Below, piece after piece: positions 8,637 through 17,151 of a stretch of 64,000 nucleotides of DNA. Positions within the stretch are counted from its first letter, which is position 1, and the number at the start of each line of letters is the position of its first letter. The stretch lies in the NCBI RefSeq assembly GCF_003065405.1, contig NZ_CP026947.1:186001-250000 (forward strand), in the 5' to 3' direction. A program made the position numbers and the translations under genes. The notes under the pieces are model-generated. The model was not told the origin of the DNA. It searched no databases and saw only the letters and a list, made by a program, of their open reading frames with translations. This stretch comes from Corynebacterium yudongzhengii (lineage in GTDB: Bacteria; Actinomycetota; Actinomycetes; Mycobacteriales; Mycobacteriaceae).

Positions 8637-10186
8637 GCCGACGGCGTGGCGGTGGGGCGGGCATCGAAAAGCTCGGGCCCGATTTCCTGCATCCGTCGGC
8701 GGAAGTCCCAGGCGTAGCCCGGCCACAGGGCGGTGAGCTCGTTGGTGCGCTCGTCGATGTACCATGCGCCGCAGCCGCCGTCGCTGGTCCACACAGTGTT
8801 GTCGCTGAGCTCGCTGATGCGCTGGCGCCACTTATCGGCGGCGTCATCGTTGATCTCGAGGCGCTCGACCTTTTCGCGCAGGGCCCAATCGATGAGGCTG
8901 GCAACGCTTTCGACCTGCGATTCGATGATATAGATCAGCGAGTTATGCCCCAGACCGGTGTTGCGGGCGTTGACGGCGACCAGGTTCGGGAAGCCCCGCT
9001 CGAACATCGTCCAGCCGGGTGTTTCGCCCTCACCCCAGTGCTCGGAGAGGCTGCGACCGTCCTCGCCGAAGACCACGCGGGCGTACTTCGGCTCCGAAAC
9101 ATCAAAACCGGTGCACAGGATGATGACATCCGCCTCTACCTCGTTTCCGGCCGCGGAGATTAACGTGGCGCCTTCGACCCGCTCGAGGGCGGAGTCCTCA
9201 AGCTCCACGTTGTCGCGGTTGAACGCGCGGTAGAAGTCCTCGGCGAGCAGGATACGCTTGCAGCCAGGCTCGTAATCAGGGGTGAGCTGGGCGCGGATCT
9301 CGGGATCGTCGACAAGCTCATCGCGCAGATCATTCGCCATCTTCAGCGCCATCGCGCGTGCCGACGGAGTCATCCGCATCAGCGGATACATCTGCTCGTT
9401 TTCCCAGAACAGGTTGGCGCGCTCTAGGGCGAGTGCCTCCGTGCTGCGCGCGAAGGTGCGCTTTTGGGCGGCGGAATACTCGGTGTCGTGGCGGGGCACC
9501 AGATACGCCGGGGTGCGCTGGAAGACCGTGACCTTCTCGGCGACCTTCGCCACCTCGGGCGTGACCTGTATCGCGGAGGCGCCCGTGCCGATCACCGCCA
9601 CGCGCTTGCCTTCGACAGAGACCGAGTGGTCCCAGGCGGCGGAGTGGAGGACCTCGCCGGGGAAATCCTCGATCCCGGGGATCTCCGGCAGCTTCGGATC
9701 CACCAGGTGACCAGAAGCCATGATCAAATACGTGCAGACGTAGTCGCCCTGGTCTGTCTTCACGTGCCATTGGTTGGTGTCCGCGTCCCAGCGCGCGCCG
9801 GTTACGTTAGTGGAGGGGCGGTAGTGCTGGTTGAGCTCTTCTTCTTCGGCGACCGTTTCCAGGTAGTCCTGGATCTCCGCGCCCGGGGCAAAACGACGAG
9901 ACCAGTTCGGGTTTTGCCGAAAGGAAAACGAGTACAGGTGGCTGGGCACATCACACGCCACGCCGGGATACGTGTTATCCCACCAACAGCCGCCGAACTG
10001 TGGGTTGCGGTCCAGAATCAGAAAATCGCGGATGCCGCGGCGGCGCAGGTGAACGCCTAAACCGAGACCGGAGAATCCACCTCCGACGACGATCACGCTG
10101 GCTTCGCGGGAAGTCGGCTCCGGGGCGGGGCCCCGGGCCTTTTGGTCGGGGAACTCGCTAACGTCTTTGAGCAAGGGGCTGGCCAT
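8633..10186 (-). CDS. Flavin-containing Baeyer-Villiger-type monooxygenase
   Basis: 517 residues. An FAD-binding GGGFSG (residues 35-40) and an NADPH-binding GTGASAIQ motif flank FPGEVLHSAAW, which fits the Baeyer-Villiger fingerprint F-x-G-x3-H-x3-W. Such enzymes insert oxygen next to a ketone to give an ester or lactone. The gene upstream on the same strand, 30 bases away, is an alpha/beta hydrolase, a classic pairing in which the ester product is then hydrolysed. This gene pair is not found at this place in M. tuberculosis and so looks acquired or lineage-specific. The real substrate cannot be inferred. Confidence 0.88.
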   Translation of the reverse strand: MASPLLKDVSEFPDQKARGPAPEPTSREASVIVVGGGFSGLGLGVHLRRRGIRDFLILDRNPQFGGCWWDNTYPGVACDVPSHLYSFSFRQNPNWSRRFAPGAEIQDYLETVAEEEELNQHYRPSTNVTGARWDADTNQWHVKTDQGDYVCTYLIMASGHLVDPKLPEIPGIEDFPGEVLHSAAWDHSVSVEGKRVAVIGTGASAIQVTPEVAKVAEKVTVFQRTPAYLVPRHDTEYSAAQKRTFARSTEALALERANLFWENEQMYPLMRMTPSARAMALKMANDLRDELVDDPEIRAQLTPDYEPGCKRILLAEDFYRAFNRDNVELEDSALERVEGATLISAAGNEVEADVIILCTGFDVSEPKYARVVFGEDGRSLSEHWGEGETPGWTMFERGFPNLVAVNARNTGLGHNSLIYIIESQVESVASLIDWALREKVERLEINDDAADKWRQRISELSDNTVWTSDGGCGAWYIDERTNELTALWPGYAWDFRRRMQEIGPELFDARPTATPSA

Positions 10187-10215
10187 GGGGTGTTTCCTTT
10201 CCTTTAGCTGTTGTT

Positions 10216-11060
10216 TTAGCTGTTGGTGGCGGGGATTTCGGTGCCGGCGGGGACGGCCTCGGGGTCGTCGAAAAAGATCTCTGCGGCGTGGATGAGCTCA
10301 GCAGGCCGCTCGAGCACGACCATGTGCCCGGACTGGAACTCCGTGTAGCGAGAGTTCTCGATGAGCCCGAAAAGCTCCTGCGAGTGATGGCGCGGCACCA
10401 TGAGGTCGTCTCTGCCTGCCACGATCAAGGTGGGGGCGGTAATGGAGCCGGCTTCTTCAGTGGTATCGATCCGGGCGTTGAGCTCCATCTGCTGGCGCAC
10501 GAACTCGTTGATCTCGATGGCCTGGAAGCAGGCTCAATGACCTCCGGGTCCTGCCGACGCACGAAGCCCGGCGAGAACGCGCATAGCGCCATGAACTCCT
10601 TCAGCGCCGCGGAGTCTTCCTGATAGAGAGTCCGCCAAAGGCCATTGCGGAGTTTCTGGTGGTTATCGGTGCTTGCCCAGCCGCAGACCAAGATCAGTGC
10701 TCCCACGCGTTCGGGGTAGCGGGCCGCGAGGGCCTGGGCGACGACAGCACCGAGCGAAAAGCCTATGACGTCGACCTTTTCCTCACCGACAGTGGCGTCG
10801 AGAACGGCGAGCTGCTGATCGACGAGCTCATCGAGCTCAAGCGAATCAGCGCCGGGGAAGGCCCAGTCGCTGGCGATGACGCGGGTGTTCGTCGCCAACA
10901 TCGGGAAGATCTGCCCGTAGTGGCCTTGGGCCGTGCCCGAGGTCCCGTGAATCAGAAGCACGGGACGACGGCCTTCCTGGGCAGCTCCCCGGTCGAAGTA
11001 CGTAATCTGCTGGTCTTTGTAGTTGAGTCTCTGGGCCTCGAACGGTTCTGCGCCTGCCAT
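10216..11060 (-). pseudogene. Alpha/beta hydrolase, frameshifted
   Basis: The N-terminal frame (ATG at 11060) gives an alpha/beta hydrolase with LLIHGTSG (oxyanion region) and the nucleophile elbow GFSLG. Similarity stops at about 10530 after RRQDPEVIE. The rest of the fold continues in another frame as ACFQAIEINEFVRQQMELNA and on to TLIVAGRDDLMVP and SGHMVVLERP, which carry the Asp and His of the triad. A single-base indel therefore splits an otherwise complete gene of about 280 codons. It may be a true inactivation or a sequencing error. Intact, it would hydrolyse the ester made by the adjacent monooxygenase. Confidence 0.82.
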
Positions 11061-11108
11061 GGATGCGGATCCTCCCTCTGTGTCACTGTTGCTCGGTTGG
11101 GTACATGC

Positions 11109-11144
11109 TAACAGTTTCAATGTTATCCGCATCACGTTTCGTGA
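11109..11144 (-). promoter_or_regulatory. Candidate operator palindromes before the hydrolase/monooxygenase operon
   Basis: TAACA-N7-TGTTA (11109-11125) and TCACG-AAA-CGTGA (complement of 11132-11144) lie 50-85 bases upstream of the hydrolase start. Each is a perfect 5-bp inverted repeat. They could bind a dimeric regulator, but none is encoded next to the operon. Confidence 0.35.
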
Positions 11145-11222
11145 AATTTATTTAAACATTGTTGACTTTTATTGCGGTTGGGTTTGAGGTTTGGGGTTTT
11201 GGGGTGTCCGCGGGGGATTTGG

Positions 11223-11495
11223 GTAACTGCCGACGTTAAGTCTCGTTTCGGCCCGGAATTCGTGGGATCGTCGGTAGTTAGTTGAATTTTGGGCCTGTTT
11301 CGGCCGGATCCACCCTGTTTTTTAAGTAACTACCGACGATAAGCCTCATTTCGGCCCGGAATCCGCCGGATCGTCGGTAGTTAGTTAAATCCTGGGCCCG
11401 TTTCGGCCTCAAACCCCCAAGGTATTTAAGTAACTACCGACGATAACCCGATTTTCGGTCCCGCAACCCCCAAGATCGTCGGTAGTTACTTAAAT
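11223..11495. repeat. Three tandem dyad repeats, about 104-bp period
   Basis: Units at 11223-11286, 11321-11390 and 11424-11495 each begin with (TTTAA)GTAACTACCGACGAT and end with ATCGTCGGTAGTTA(G/C)TTAAAT, giving stems of 14 bp or more with loops of about 35 bases. Equivalent points are 103-104 bp apart. Unit 1 has decayed on its left arm (TAACTGCCGACG). Loops share CTCGTTTCGGCCCGGAA-like sequence. The rest of the gap between the hydrolase and glxR (11145-11646) has no supportable gene. Confidence 0.9.
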
Positions 11496-11646
11496 CCAGC
11501 TCCCAAGAACTAACCCCAACCACCCCAAAACAACACCGCGGCGCCAGCCCCCAGATCATTCCAGGGCCAGCGCCGCGGCTCCGTTCAAACGGCAAGCGTC
11601 AAACAGCAAGCGTCAAATCGGCAAAACCAACCGATCAGCCACCCAC

Positions 11647-12330
11647 CTACCGGGCGCGTTTGGCCAGGTGCTCGGTGTCGACGATGACCACCGACTTGCC
11701 TTCCAGGCGGATCCAGCCGCGGTGAGCGAAGGTGGCGAGTGCCTTGTTGACGGTCTCGCGCGAGGCGCCGACGAGCTGGGCGATCTCTTCCTGGGTGAGG
11801 TCGTGGTTGACGCGCAGCGCGCCGCCTTCCTGCGTGCCGAAGCGGTTGGCCAGGCGCAGCAGGGTCTTGGCGACGCGGCCGGGCACGTCGGTGAAGATGA
11901 GATCGGCGAGTGCGTCGTTGGTGCGGCGCAGGCGGCGGGCTAAGACGCGCAGGAGCTGCTGGGAGATCGACGGGTGGTTCGAGATCCAGCGGCTGAGCAG
12001 CTCCGAGTTCATGGTGGCGGCCTGCACTTCAGTCACGCAGATCGCGGAGGAGGTGCGCGGGCCCGGGTCGAAGATGGACAGTTCGCCGAACATGTCGGAC
12101 GGGCCCATGACGCTGAGCAGGTTCTCGCGGCCGTCGGTGGCGTGGCGGGCGAGCTTCACCTTGCCGGAGGTGATGATGTAGAGGCGGTCGCCCGGTTCAC
12201 CTTCGTCGAAAATCGTGGTTCCGCGGGGGAATCGGACAGATTCCAGGTCCTTGATGAGGCTGTTGACCGCTGCAGGGTCGACACCCTGGAAGATGCCCGC
12301 GCGGGCGAGAATCTCTTGCACGCTTTCCAT
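11647..12330 (-). CDS. glxR: Crp/Fnr-family cAMP-responsive global regulator GlxR
   Basis: 227 residues, the same length I recall for C. glutamicum GlxR. The N-terminal half is a cyclic-nucleotide-binding barrel (residues about 10-125) with the phosphate-binding cassette [16 protein letters not shown]. The C-terminal winged helix has the recognition helix [24 protein letters not shown] precedes the start. GlxR controls a very large regulon in corynebacteria, including carbon metabolism and respiration, when bound to cAMP. A membrane adenylate cyclase that could supply the ligand is encoded at 33264-34790. The position beside nth matches M. tuberculosis crp (Rv3676). Confidence 0.96.
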   Translation of the reverse strand: MESVQEILARAGIFQGVDPAAVNSLIKDLESVRFPRGTTIFDEGEPGDRLYIITSGKVKLARHATDGRENLLSVMGPSDMFGELSIFDPGPRTSSAICVTEVQAATMNSELLSRWISNHPSISQQLLRVLARRLRRTNDALADLIFTDVPGRVAKTLLRLANRFGTQEGGALRVNHDLTQEEIAQLVGASRETVNKALATFAHRGWIRLEGKSVVIVDTEHLAKRAR

Positions 12331-12440
12331 GATTAACTCCTAAATGTGGACCGTGTGATACGGGTCGACGTCGACGGCGGCCCAGGCGGGGCGAGCGCGA
12401 CGGTTTTAATAATAGGTGAGATTCCTCTCCGTCGTGGATT

Positions 12441-12489
12441 TTGTCACTCAATTCCTGGGGCGAGGTTCTTGTCACACTAATGGTGACAA
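12441..12489 (-). promoter_or_regulatory. TTGTCAC repeats upstream of glxR
   Basis: A perfect 7-bp inverted repeat TTGTCAC-N7-GTGACAA (12469-12489) lies about 140 bases upstream of glxR, with a third TTGTCAC at 12441-12447. It does not fit the GlxR consensus TGTGA-N6-TCACA, so a different regulator may bind. Confidence 0.4.
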
Positions 12490-12532
12490 TCTTAACAAAG
12501 GTACCACCATCCGCGCATGTCGAGCGGGGAAA

Positions 12533-12697
12533 TCAGGGGAGTTCGTCGGGCTCCTCAGACTTCGCAGCGGTGTGAGCGGTGTCCTTCGCTTCCGTATGGT
12601 CGCTGCGGCGATGCAGGGCGGTGGACTCGAGGGTCTCCATCCAGATCGTGAACAGAGCCAGCGCCAGCGGGGCGACGAGAACGAGAAGGACGATCAT
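12533..12697 (-). CDS. Small membrane protein (Rv3675-like position)
   Basis: 54 residues from the ATG at 12697: [19 protein letters not shown] forms one transmembrane helix, followed by a hydrophilic, acidic tail ending PDELP. An in-frame ATG at 12745 would overlap the divergent nth start at 12738 and adds charged residues before the helix, so the shorter start is preferred. M. tuberculosis has a small membrane protein gene at the equivalent place between crp and nth. No function is known. Confidence 0.62.
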   Translation of the reverse strand: MIVLLVLVAPLALALFTIWMETLESTALHRRSDHTEAKDTAHTAAKSEEPDELP

Positions 12698-12737
12698 GCG
12701 GCCAATTCTAGCGGGTGCGAAAGCTACAATCGTTGGC

Positions 12738-13556
12738 ATGGCCACTCAACCCTCTTCGCCTGGATCTCTGACCCCGATGCGCCGCCCCCGCGTGGGCACC
12801 CACCGGGCGGCGAAGGGCAAGGAGACCTCACTGGGGACGACGCGCCGGGCCCGGCGCATCAACCGCACCCTCGCGGTGGCGTACCCGGACGCGCACGCCG
12901 AGCTCGACTTTCACAACGCCCTCGAGCTGCTCATCGCCACGGTGCTGTCCGCGCAGACCACGGATCAAAGGGTCAACCAGGTCACGCCGAGGTTGTTTTC
13001 TAAGTATCCGACGCCGGAGGACTACGCCCACGCTAACCGCGCGGAGATGGAGGAGATCCTGCGGCCCGTCGGCTTCTACCGGGCGAAAGCGGGACACCTC
13101 ATCGGCATCGGGGAGGCGCTCGTGGAGCGCTTCGACTCCGAGGTGCCGGTAGGTATCGACGATCTCGTCAGCCTCCCGGGCGTGGGCCGCAAGACCGCGC
13201 ATGTGGTCCGCGGGAACGTTTTCGGCAAGCCTGGGTTGACCGTCGATACGCACTTTCAGCGCCTGGTGCGCCGCTGGGGGCTGATCGCCCCGGAGATCGC
13301 GAAGGATCCGGTGAAGATCGAAAAGGCGATTGGTGAGCGCATCGAGAAGAAGGAATGGACGATGTTTTCGCATCGCACCATCTGGCACGGCCGCCGCGTC
13401 TGCCACGCCCGCCGCCCGGCCTGCGGCGCCTGCTTCCTCGCCGCCGACTGCCCCGCCTATGGCCAGGACGGCCCAACGGAACCGGAGGCCGCCGCGAAGC
13501 TCATTACCAGCGACGACCGCGCGCACCTCCTCGCGATGGCGGGGTGGAGCGAGTGA
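12738..13556 (+). CDS. nth: Endonuclease III (DNA glycosylase/AP lyase)
   Basis: 272 residues from ATG 12738. The open frame extends upstream without similarity. The helix-hairpin-helix LPGVGRKTA carries the catalytic Lys 152, and the GPD-loop Asp 170 sits in VDTHFQR. The C-terminus has the 4Fe-4S motif C-x6-C-x2-C-x5-C (C222, C229, C232, C238). The enzyme removes oxidised pyrimidines and nicks the abasic site in base excision repair. Its stop overlaps the next start (GTGA). Confidence 0.95.
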   Translation: MATQPSSPGSLTPMRRPRVGTHRAAKGKETSLGTTRRARRINRTLAVAYPDAHAELDFHNALELLIATVLSAQTTDQRVNQVTPRLFSKYPTPEDYAHANRAEMEEILRPVGFYRAKAGHLIGIGEALVERFDSEVPVGIDDLVSLPGVGRKTAHVVRGNVFGKPGLTVDTHFQRLVRRWGLIAPEIAKDPVKIEKAIGERIEKKEWTMFSHRTIWHGRRVCHARRPACGACFLAADCPAYGQDGPTEPEAAAKLITSDDRAHLLAMAGWSE

Positions 13557-14143
13557 GCCGCAGTGCCGTGGTGATCTCCGTGATCGTGGGGATCGTCGTG
13601 ACCATCGCCGTCGCCGTAGGCGCGGTTATGCTCATCGGCGACACCGAGGGTGCCGACGACGAGGCCGCCGCCACCGACGAGGCCACCCAAGCCGTGCCGG
13701 GTGGGGGCGTCGTCAAGCGGCCGCAGTGCCCGTCGACCGGCGTCGGTGGTATTGAGCTCGACTGCCTCGGCGCCGAGACCGGCCCTGAGCCGAACGATGA
13801 GGGGGTGAGCGTCGTCAACATCTGGGCGTGGTGGTGTGCGCCGTGTCGCGAGGAGTTGCCGCACATCGAGGCCTTCGCGGAGCAAAACCCGGAGTACACG
13901 GTCGTCGGCGTGCATGCCGATCAGGCCGCCGGCAGGGGAGCGGCGCTGCTCAACGAGCTCGACGTCGATCTGCCCAGCTACCAGGACGATGACAACACCT
14001 TCGCCGGCGCGCTGGGCCTGCCCGGGGTCATCCCCATCACCGTGGTCTTCGTCGACGGAGAGCAGATCGACTACTTCCCGACGCCTTTCGCTAGCGTCGA
14101 AGAGATAGAACGTGCCGTCGACAACGCTCTTGCCGAGGTGTGA
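13553..14143 (+). CDS. TlpA/ResA-like membrane-anchored thioredoxin-fold protein
   Basis: 196 residues, GTG start at 13553 overlapping the nth stop by four bases. An N-terminal hydrophobic helix (residues 5-27) is followed by an acidic, Ala/Thr-rich linker and a thioredoxin fold with WWCAPC (C95, C98) and the cis-proline loop GVIPITVVF. It should act as an extracytoplasmic thiol-disulphide oxidoreductase, possibly in cytochrome maturation or in folding of exported proteins. Two more cysteines (C59, C71) before the fold could form a structural disulphide. Syntenic with Rv3673c. Confidence 0.88.
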   Translation: MSRSAVVISVIVGIVVTIAVAVGAVMLIGDTEGADDEAAATDEATQAVPGGGVVKRPQCPSTGVGGIELDCLGAETGPEPNDEGVSVVNIWAWWCAPCREELPHIEAFAEQNPEYTVVGVHADQAAGRGAALLNELDVDLPSYQDDDNTFAGALGLPGVIPITVVFVDGEQIDYFPTPFASVEEIERAVDNALAEV

Positions 14144-14149
14144 CACCCC

Positions 14150-14896
14150 ATGGATAACGCCGCCCCCGCCCCCGACGCGCCCGGGTATAACACCACCTTG
14201 CGGCCGGCTCGCTCGCCGCGGTGGATGCGTCCGCTGATCCAGAGCATGACCCCGGGCACGCGCCGGGTGCGCGGGGTGCTCGGCAATGATCCCCGCGCCC
14301 CGCAGCGGGCGGTGCGCACGCAGGCGGCGGTGCTCGTGCTCATCAGCGGCGCCCGCGAGGCCGAAGAGCTGCCGGAAGACGCCGGCGTCGTGCTCACCCA
14401 CCGTTCGCCGAGGATGCGTTCGCACGCAGGGCAGATGGCGTTCCCAGGCGGCAAGGTAGACCCGCAGGACGACGGCGTCGTCGACTGCGCGTTGCGCGAA
14501 GCCTGGGAGGAAGTCGGCTTGGATCGGCGCAGTGTTACCCCGCTGGCGCGCATGGGCTCGCTGCATGTGCGCTCGAATAGGAACCCCGTGCACCCAGTGA
14601 TCGCCTACTGGGACGAGCCCGCCGAGCTGTATCCCACCTCGCCGGAGGAAACCGACGACGTCTTCGTCGCCCCGGTGCGCGAGCTTGTCGATCCCTCCTG
14701 TCGCATCACCGTGGCCTGGAAGAACTACCGCGGCCCGGCGTTTCGGGTGCGTGACTACCTCGTGTGGGGCTTTACCGCCGGGGTGCTCGACGCCGTCTTG
14801 GAGGTCGCCGGCTGGGCCCGCGAGTGGGATCAAGAGCGCACCGTGGACCTCTACGAGGAACTCGGGGCCTCGCGGAATCAGGAATCTGGGCGCTGA
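14150..14896 (+). CDS. Nudix hydrolase, probable CoA pyrophosphatase
   Basis: 248 residues. LTHRSPRMRSHAGQMAFPGG is the extended motif specific to the CoA-pyrophosphatase (UPF0035) Nudix group, just ahead of a Nudix box ending ALREAWEEVGL. The family cleaves CoA and its derivatives to 4'-phosphopantetheine and 3',5'-ADP. The gene starts six bases after the thioredoxin-like gene, so these genes probably form one operon with nth. Syntenic with Rv3672c. Confidence 0.88.
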   Translation: MDNAAPAPDAPGYNTTLRPARSPRWMRPLIQSMTPGTRRVRGVLGNDPRAPQRAVRTQAAVLVLISGAREAEELPEDAGVVLTHRSPRMRSHAGQMAFPGGKVDPQDDGVVDCALREAWEEVGLDRRSVTPLARMGSLHVRSNRNPVHPVIAYWDEPAELYPTSPEETDDVFVAPVRELVDPSCRITVAWKNYRGPAFRVRDYLVWGFTAGVLDAVLEVAGWAREWDQERTVDLYEELGASRNQESGR

Positions 14897-14947
14897 AGGG
14901 TAAGCTTTTGCGCACTAGTTCTTCCGAAAACCGTTAGGAACCTTTCC

Positions 14948-16138
14948 GTGACAGCCGCACTCGTCGTCGATGTCTTGCTCGTCATCGTCGGACTCATCGC
15001 TTTGGTCAGCGGCTGGCGGCAAGGCGCGGTCGGCTCGGTGCTTTCGGCGATCGGTATCGTCGCGGGCCTGATCATCGGCGTGGCGCTGGCCCCGCTGGTC
15101 GGCGGGCTGGTGGAGTCTTCGGCGCTGCGTTTCCTGTTGGCCCTGGCGGTGATCGTGCTGATCGTGAGCCTCGGCAACTTGGTGGGCGGGATGCTCGGCG
15201 CGGGCATCCGCAATCAGATGCGGCGCTCGTCGGCACACCTGCTGGATTCGGCGGTCGGTGCGCTCTTCCAGTTCGTCGCGGTGCTCGTGGTGGTGTGGAT
15301 GGTCTCCGTGCCACTGGCCGCGGGTTTAGGCCCGCCGGCCAGCGACGGGGTGCGCAACTCCAAGGTCCTGCGCACCATCGACTCGCTGACCCCGGACTCT
15401 TTGGCGCAGCTGCCGGCCCGGCTGGCCGCGGTTCTCGACGACTCTGGCCTGCCTCCGCTGGTCTCCCCGTTTTTGGATACCCGCGAAGACGTCGAAGCCC
15501 CCAGCCAGAACGTCGCCGGCCCGCAGCTCGTCGAGGCCTTACGCCCCTCGATCATCCACGTCATGGGCGCCGCCGAGATCTGCGACCGCAGGCTCATGGG
15601 CTCCGGCTTCGTCACCGCACCGGACTATGTGATAACTAACGCCCACGTCGTCGCCGGCACCCAGTCCGTGCGCCTCGATACGGTGTTGGGGGTGAAGGAG
15701 GCGGACGTCGTCTACTTCAACCCGAACGTGGACATCGCGGTGCTGCACAGCCCCGGGCTGGGGCTCGAGCCGCTGGTGTGGGCACAGCAGCCGGCGAGCA
15801 CCGGCGATGACGCCTTAGTCCTCGGGCACCCGGGCTCCGGGCCTTTCGAGGCCGCCCCCGCCCGCATCGCCGATCGGATCACCATCTCCGGCTCGGACAT
15901 CTACGCCAACGGGCGCGTGGAGCGCGAGGCCTATGCCGTGCGCGGCTCCATCCGCGAGGGCAACTCCGGCGGCCCGCTGGTCAACCGGAACGGCGAGGTG
16001 CTCGGCGTGGTCTTCGGCGCCAGCCGCGAAAACAGCAGCACCGGATTCGCGGTGACCGCCCGCGAGGTGCAGCGCCAGGTCGGAGAGGTGACGCAGCATA
16101 CGCAGCCCGTCGATACGCAAGCGTGCGTGGGTGCCTAA
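14948..16138 (+). CDS. marP: MarP-type periplasmic serine protease with CvpA-like membrane domain
   Basis: 396 residues. Residues 1-125 hold four predicted membrane helices of CvpA type, and the rest is a trypsin-like protease. The catalytic triad is visible as H233 (TNAHVV), D262 (NVDIAVL) and S340 (GNSGGPL). Cys 212 and Cys 393 match the pair that forms a disulphide in M. tuberculosis MarP, whose triad numbering differs by only two or three residues. MarP is needed there for acid resistance and processes a peptidoglycan hydrolase. Syntenic with Rv3671c. The 3' end overlaps the convergent hydrolase gene by four bases. Confidence 0.93.
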   Translation: MTAALVVDVLLVIVGLIALVSGWRQGAVGSVLSAIGIVAGLIIGVALAPLVGGLVESSALRFLLALAVIVLIVSLGNLVGGMLGAGIRNQMRRSSAHLLDSAVGALFQFVAVLVVVWMVSVPLAAGLGPPASDGVRNSKVLRTIDSLTPDSLAQLPARLAAVLDDSGLPPLVSPFLDTREDVEAPSQNVAGPQLVEALRPSIIHVMGAAEICDRRLMGSGFVTAPDYVITNAHVVAGTQSVRLDTVLGVKEADVVYFNPNVDIAVLHSPGLGLEPLVWAQQPASTGDDALVLGHPGSGPFEAAPARIADRITISGSDIYANGRVEREAYAVRGSIREGNSGGPLVNRNGEVLGVVFGASRENSSTGFAVTAREVQRQVGEVTQHTQPVDTQACVGA

Positions 16139-17082
16139 GCCTTCCCCAGGAAACTAGCCACCGCCTCGACGAACGCCTCCGGGGCCTCGATGTGCGGCAG
16201 GTTCTTCGCCCCCGGCAGCGAGGTCGCGGTCAGCATCGTGCCGGGCGCGACACGCTCGCGCGTGCGATCGATCAGCCGCGCCCACAGCGACTGCGGGGCG
16301 TGGAGAATAAGCGTCGGCGCGCAGACCTTCACCTTCTGATGCTTCAGCGACAGCGGTGCCATGAGCACGCGGGCGGTGTGCACGATGGCCGTTGGCACGC
16401 GGTCGATCCGGCCGGCCTTCGCGCGCAGTGTTTGCATCTCTTGAAAGGCCTCGGTGCGGTGGAAGCGCGCGGAGGTGTTCAGGGCGCCGAAATGGCGGAT
16501 CTCGCGCTCAATGAGCCCGAAAGCGCGGGTGAGCGCCGTCGCCGGGAGGTGGAACAAGAGGTGGCGCTGCAGCATCCACAAGAAATCCCAGGGCCGGGCG
16601 GCGACGGCACGGCGCAAATCCACGGGGTGCGCGCTCGAGATCGACACCAGGTGATCGACGCGCGCCGGGTGCGTGGTCGCCAGGATCCAGGCGAGCGTGC
16701 CGCCGGTATCCGCGCCGATGACGCTGGCCTTCTCGTAGCCGAGCGCCGGGATCAGGCCCGCGAGGTCGCTGACGAGGCTGCGGGCGGAAAAGCCCGACTG
16801 GTAGGGAGGTTTATCGGAAAGCCCGTAGCCGCGCGGATCGACCGCGGCGACCCGAAAACCTCGCGCGGCGAGCGGGGCGATGACCTGCGCGTAGTCATAC
16901 CAGCCGCCGAAGGCGTCGGGGAGGAGCAGCACCAGCGGAGCGCCGGGGGCGCCGGCGATGGCCACGTGGAGGCGTAGGCCACGGGCGTGGACGTAGGCGT
17001 GGTCGAAGGGGCCGTCGAGCTCGACGACATCCGGCCGGGGGCGGCTTCGCGCCAAGGTGGGCTCCCTCCCGTCGATAAGCAT
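16135..17082 (-). CDS. Alpha/beta hydrolase, epoxide-hydrolase-like
   Basis: 315 residues. The nucleophile elbow is GADTGG, so an Asp takes the place of the usual Ser as in epoxide hydrolases and haloalkane dehalogenases. LLLPDAFGGWYDY gives the oxyanion region, and NLPHIEAPEAF near the C-terminus supplies the catalytic His. M. tuberculosis EphE (Rv3670) lies at the equivalent place next to marP. The substrate is unknown. Confidence 0.83.
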   Translation of the reverse strand: MLIDGREPTLARSRPRPDVVELDGPFDHAYVHARGLRLHVAIAGAPGAPLVLLLPDAFGGWYDYAQVIAPLAARGFRVAAVDPRGYGLSDKPPYQSGFSARSLVSDLAGLIPALGYEKASVIGADTGGTLAWILATTHPARVDHLVSISSAHPVDLRRAVAARPWDFLWMLQRHLLFHLPATALTRAFGLIEREIRHFGALNTSARFHRTEAFQEMQTLRAKAGRIDRVPTAIVHTARVLMAPLSLKHQKVKVCAPTLILHAPQSLWARLIDRTRERVAPGTMLTATSLPGAKNLPHIEAPEAFVEAVASFLGKA

Positions 17083-17083
17083 G

Positions 17084-17126
17084 TGAAAACCCCGCTGCCG
17101 AGGTCTTCTTTCGCGGCGGGCGGGGT
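17084..17126 (-). terminator. Terminator-like hairpin after the holin-like gene
   Basis: On the minus strand ACCCCGC (complement of 17120-17126) pairs with GCGGGGT (complement of 17089-17095), followed by TTTTC. It ends two bases before the epoxide-hydrolase-like ATG, so it might also attenuate that gene. Confidence 0.55.
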
Positions 17127-17151
17127 CTCTCTCTGAGATGGAGGCGGGGCC

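Noticed and set aside
12416..13003. Plus-strand frame of 195 codons starting upstream of nth
   Set aside because: It overlaps the glxR control region and nth in a different frame and lacks any motif.
13457..14833. A 458-codon minus-strand frame opposite nth, thioredoxin and Nudix genes
   Set aside because: Antisense of three genes with complete catalytic motifs; no family signal of its own.
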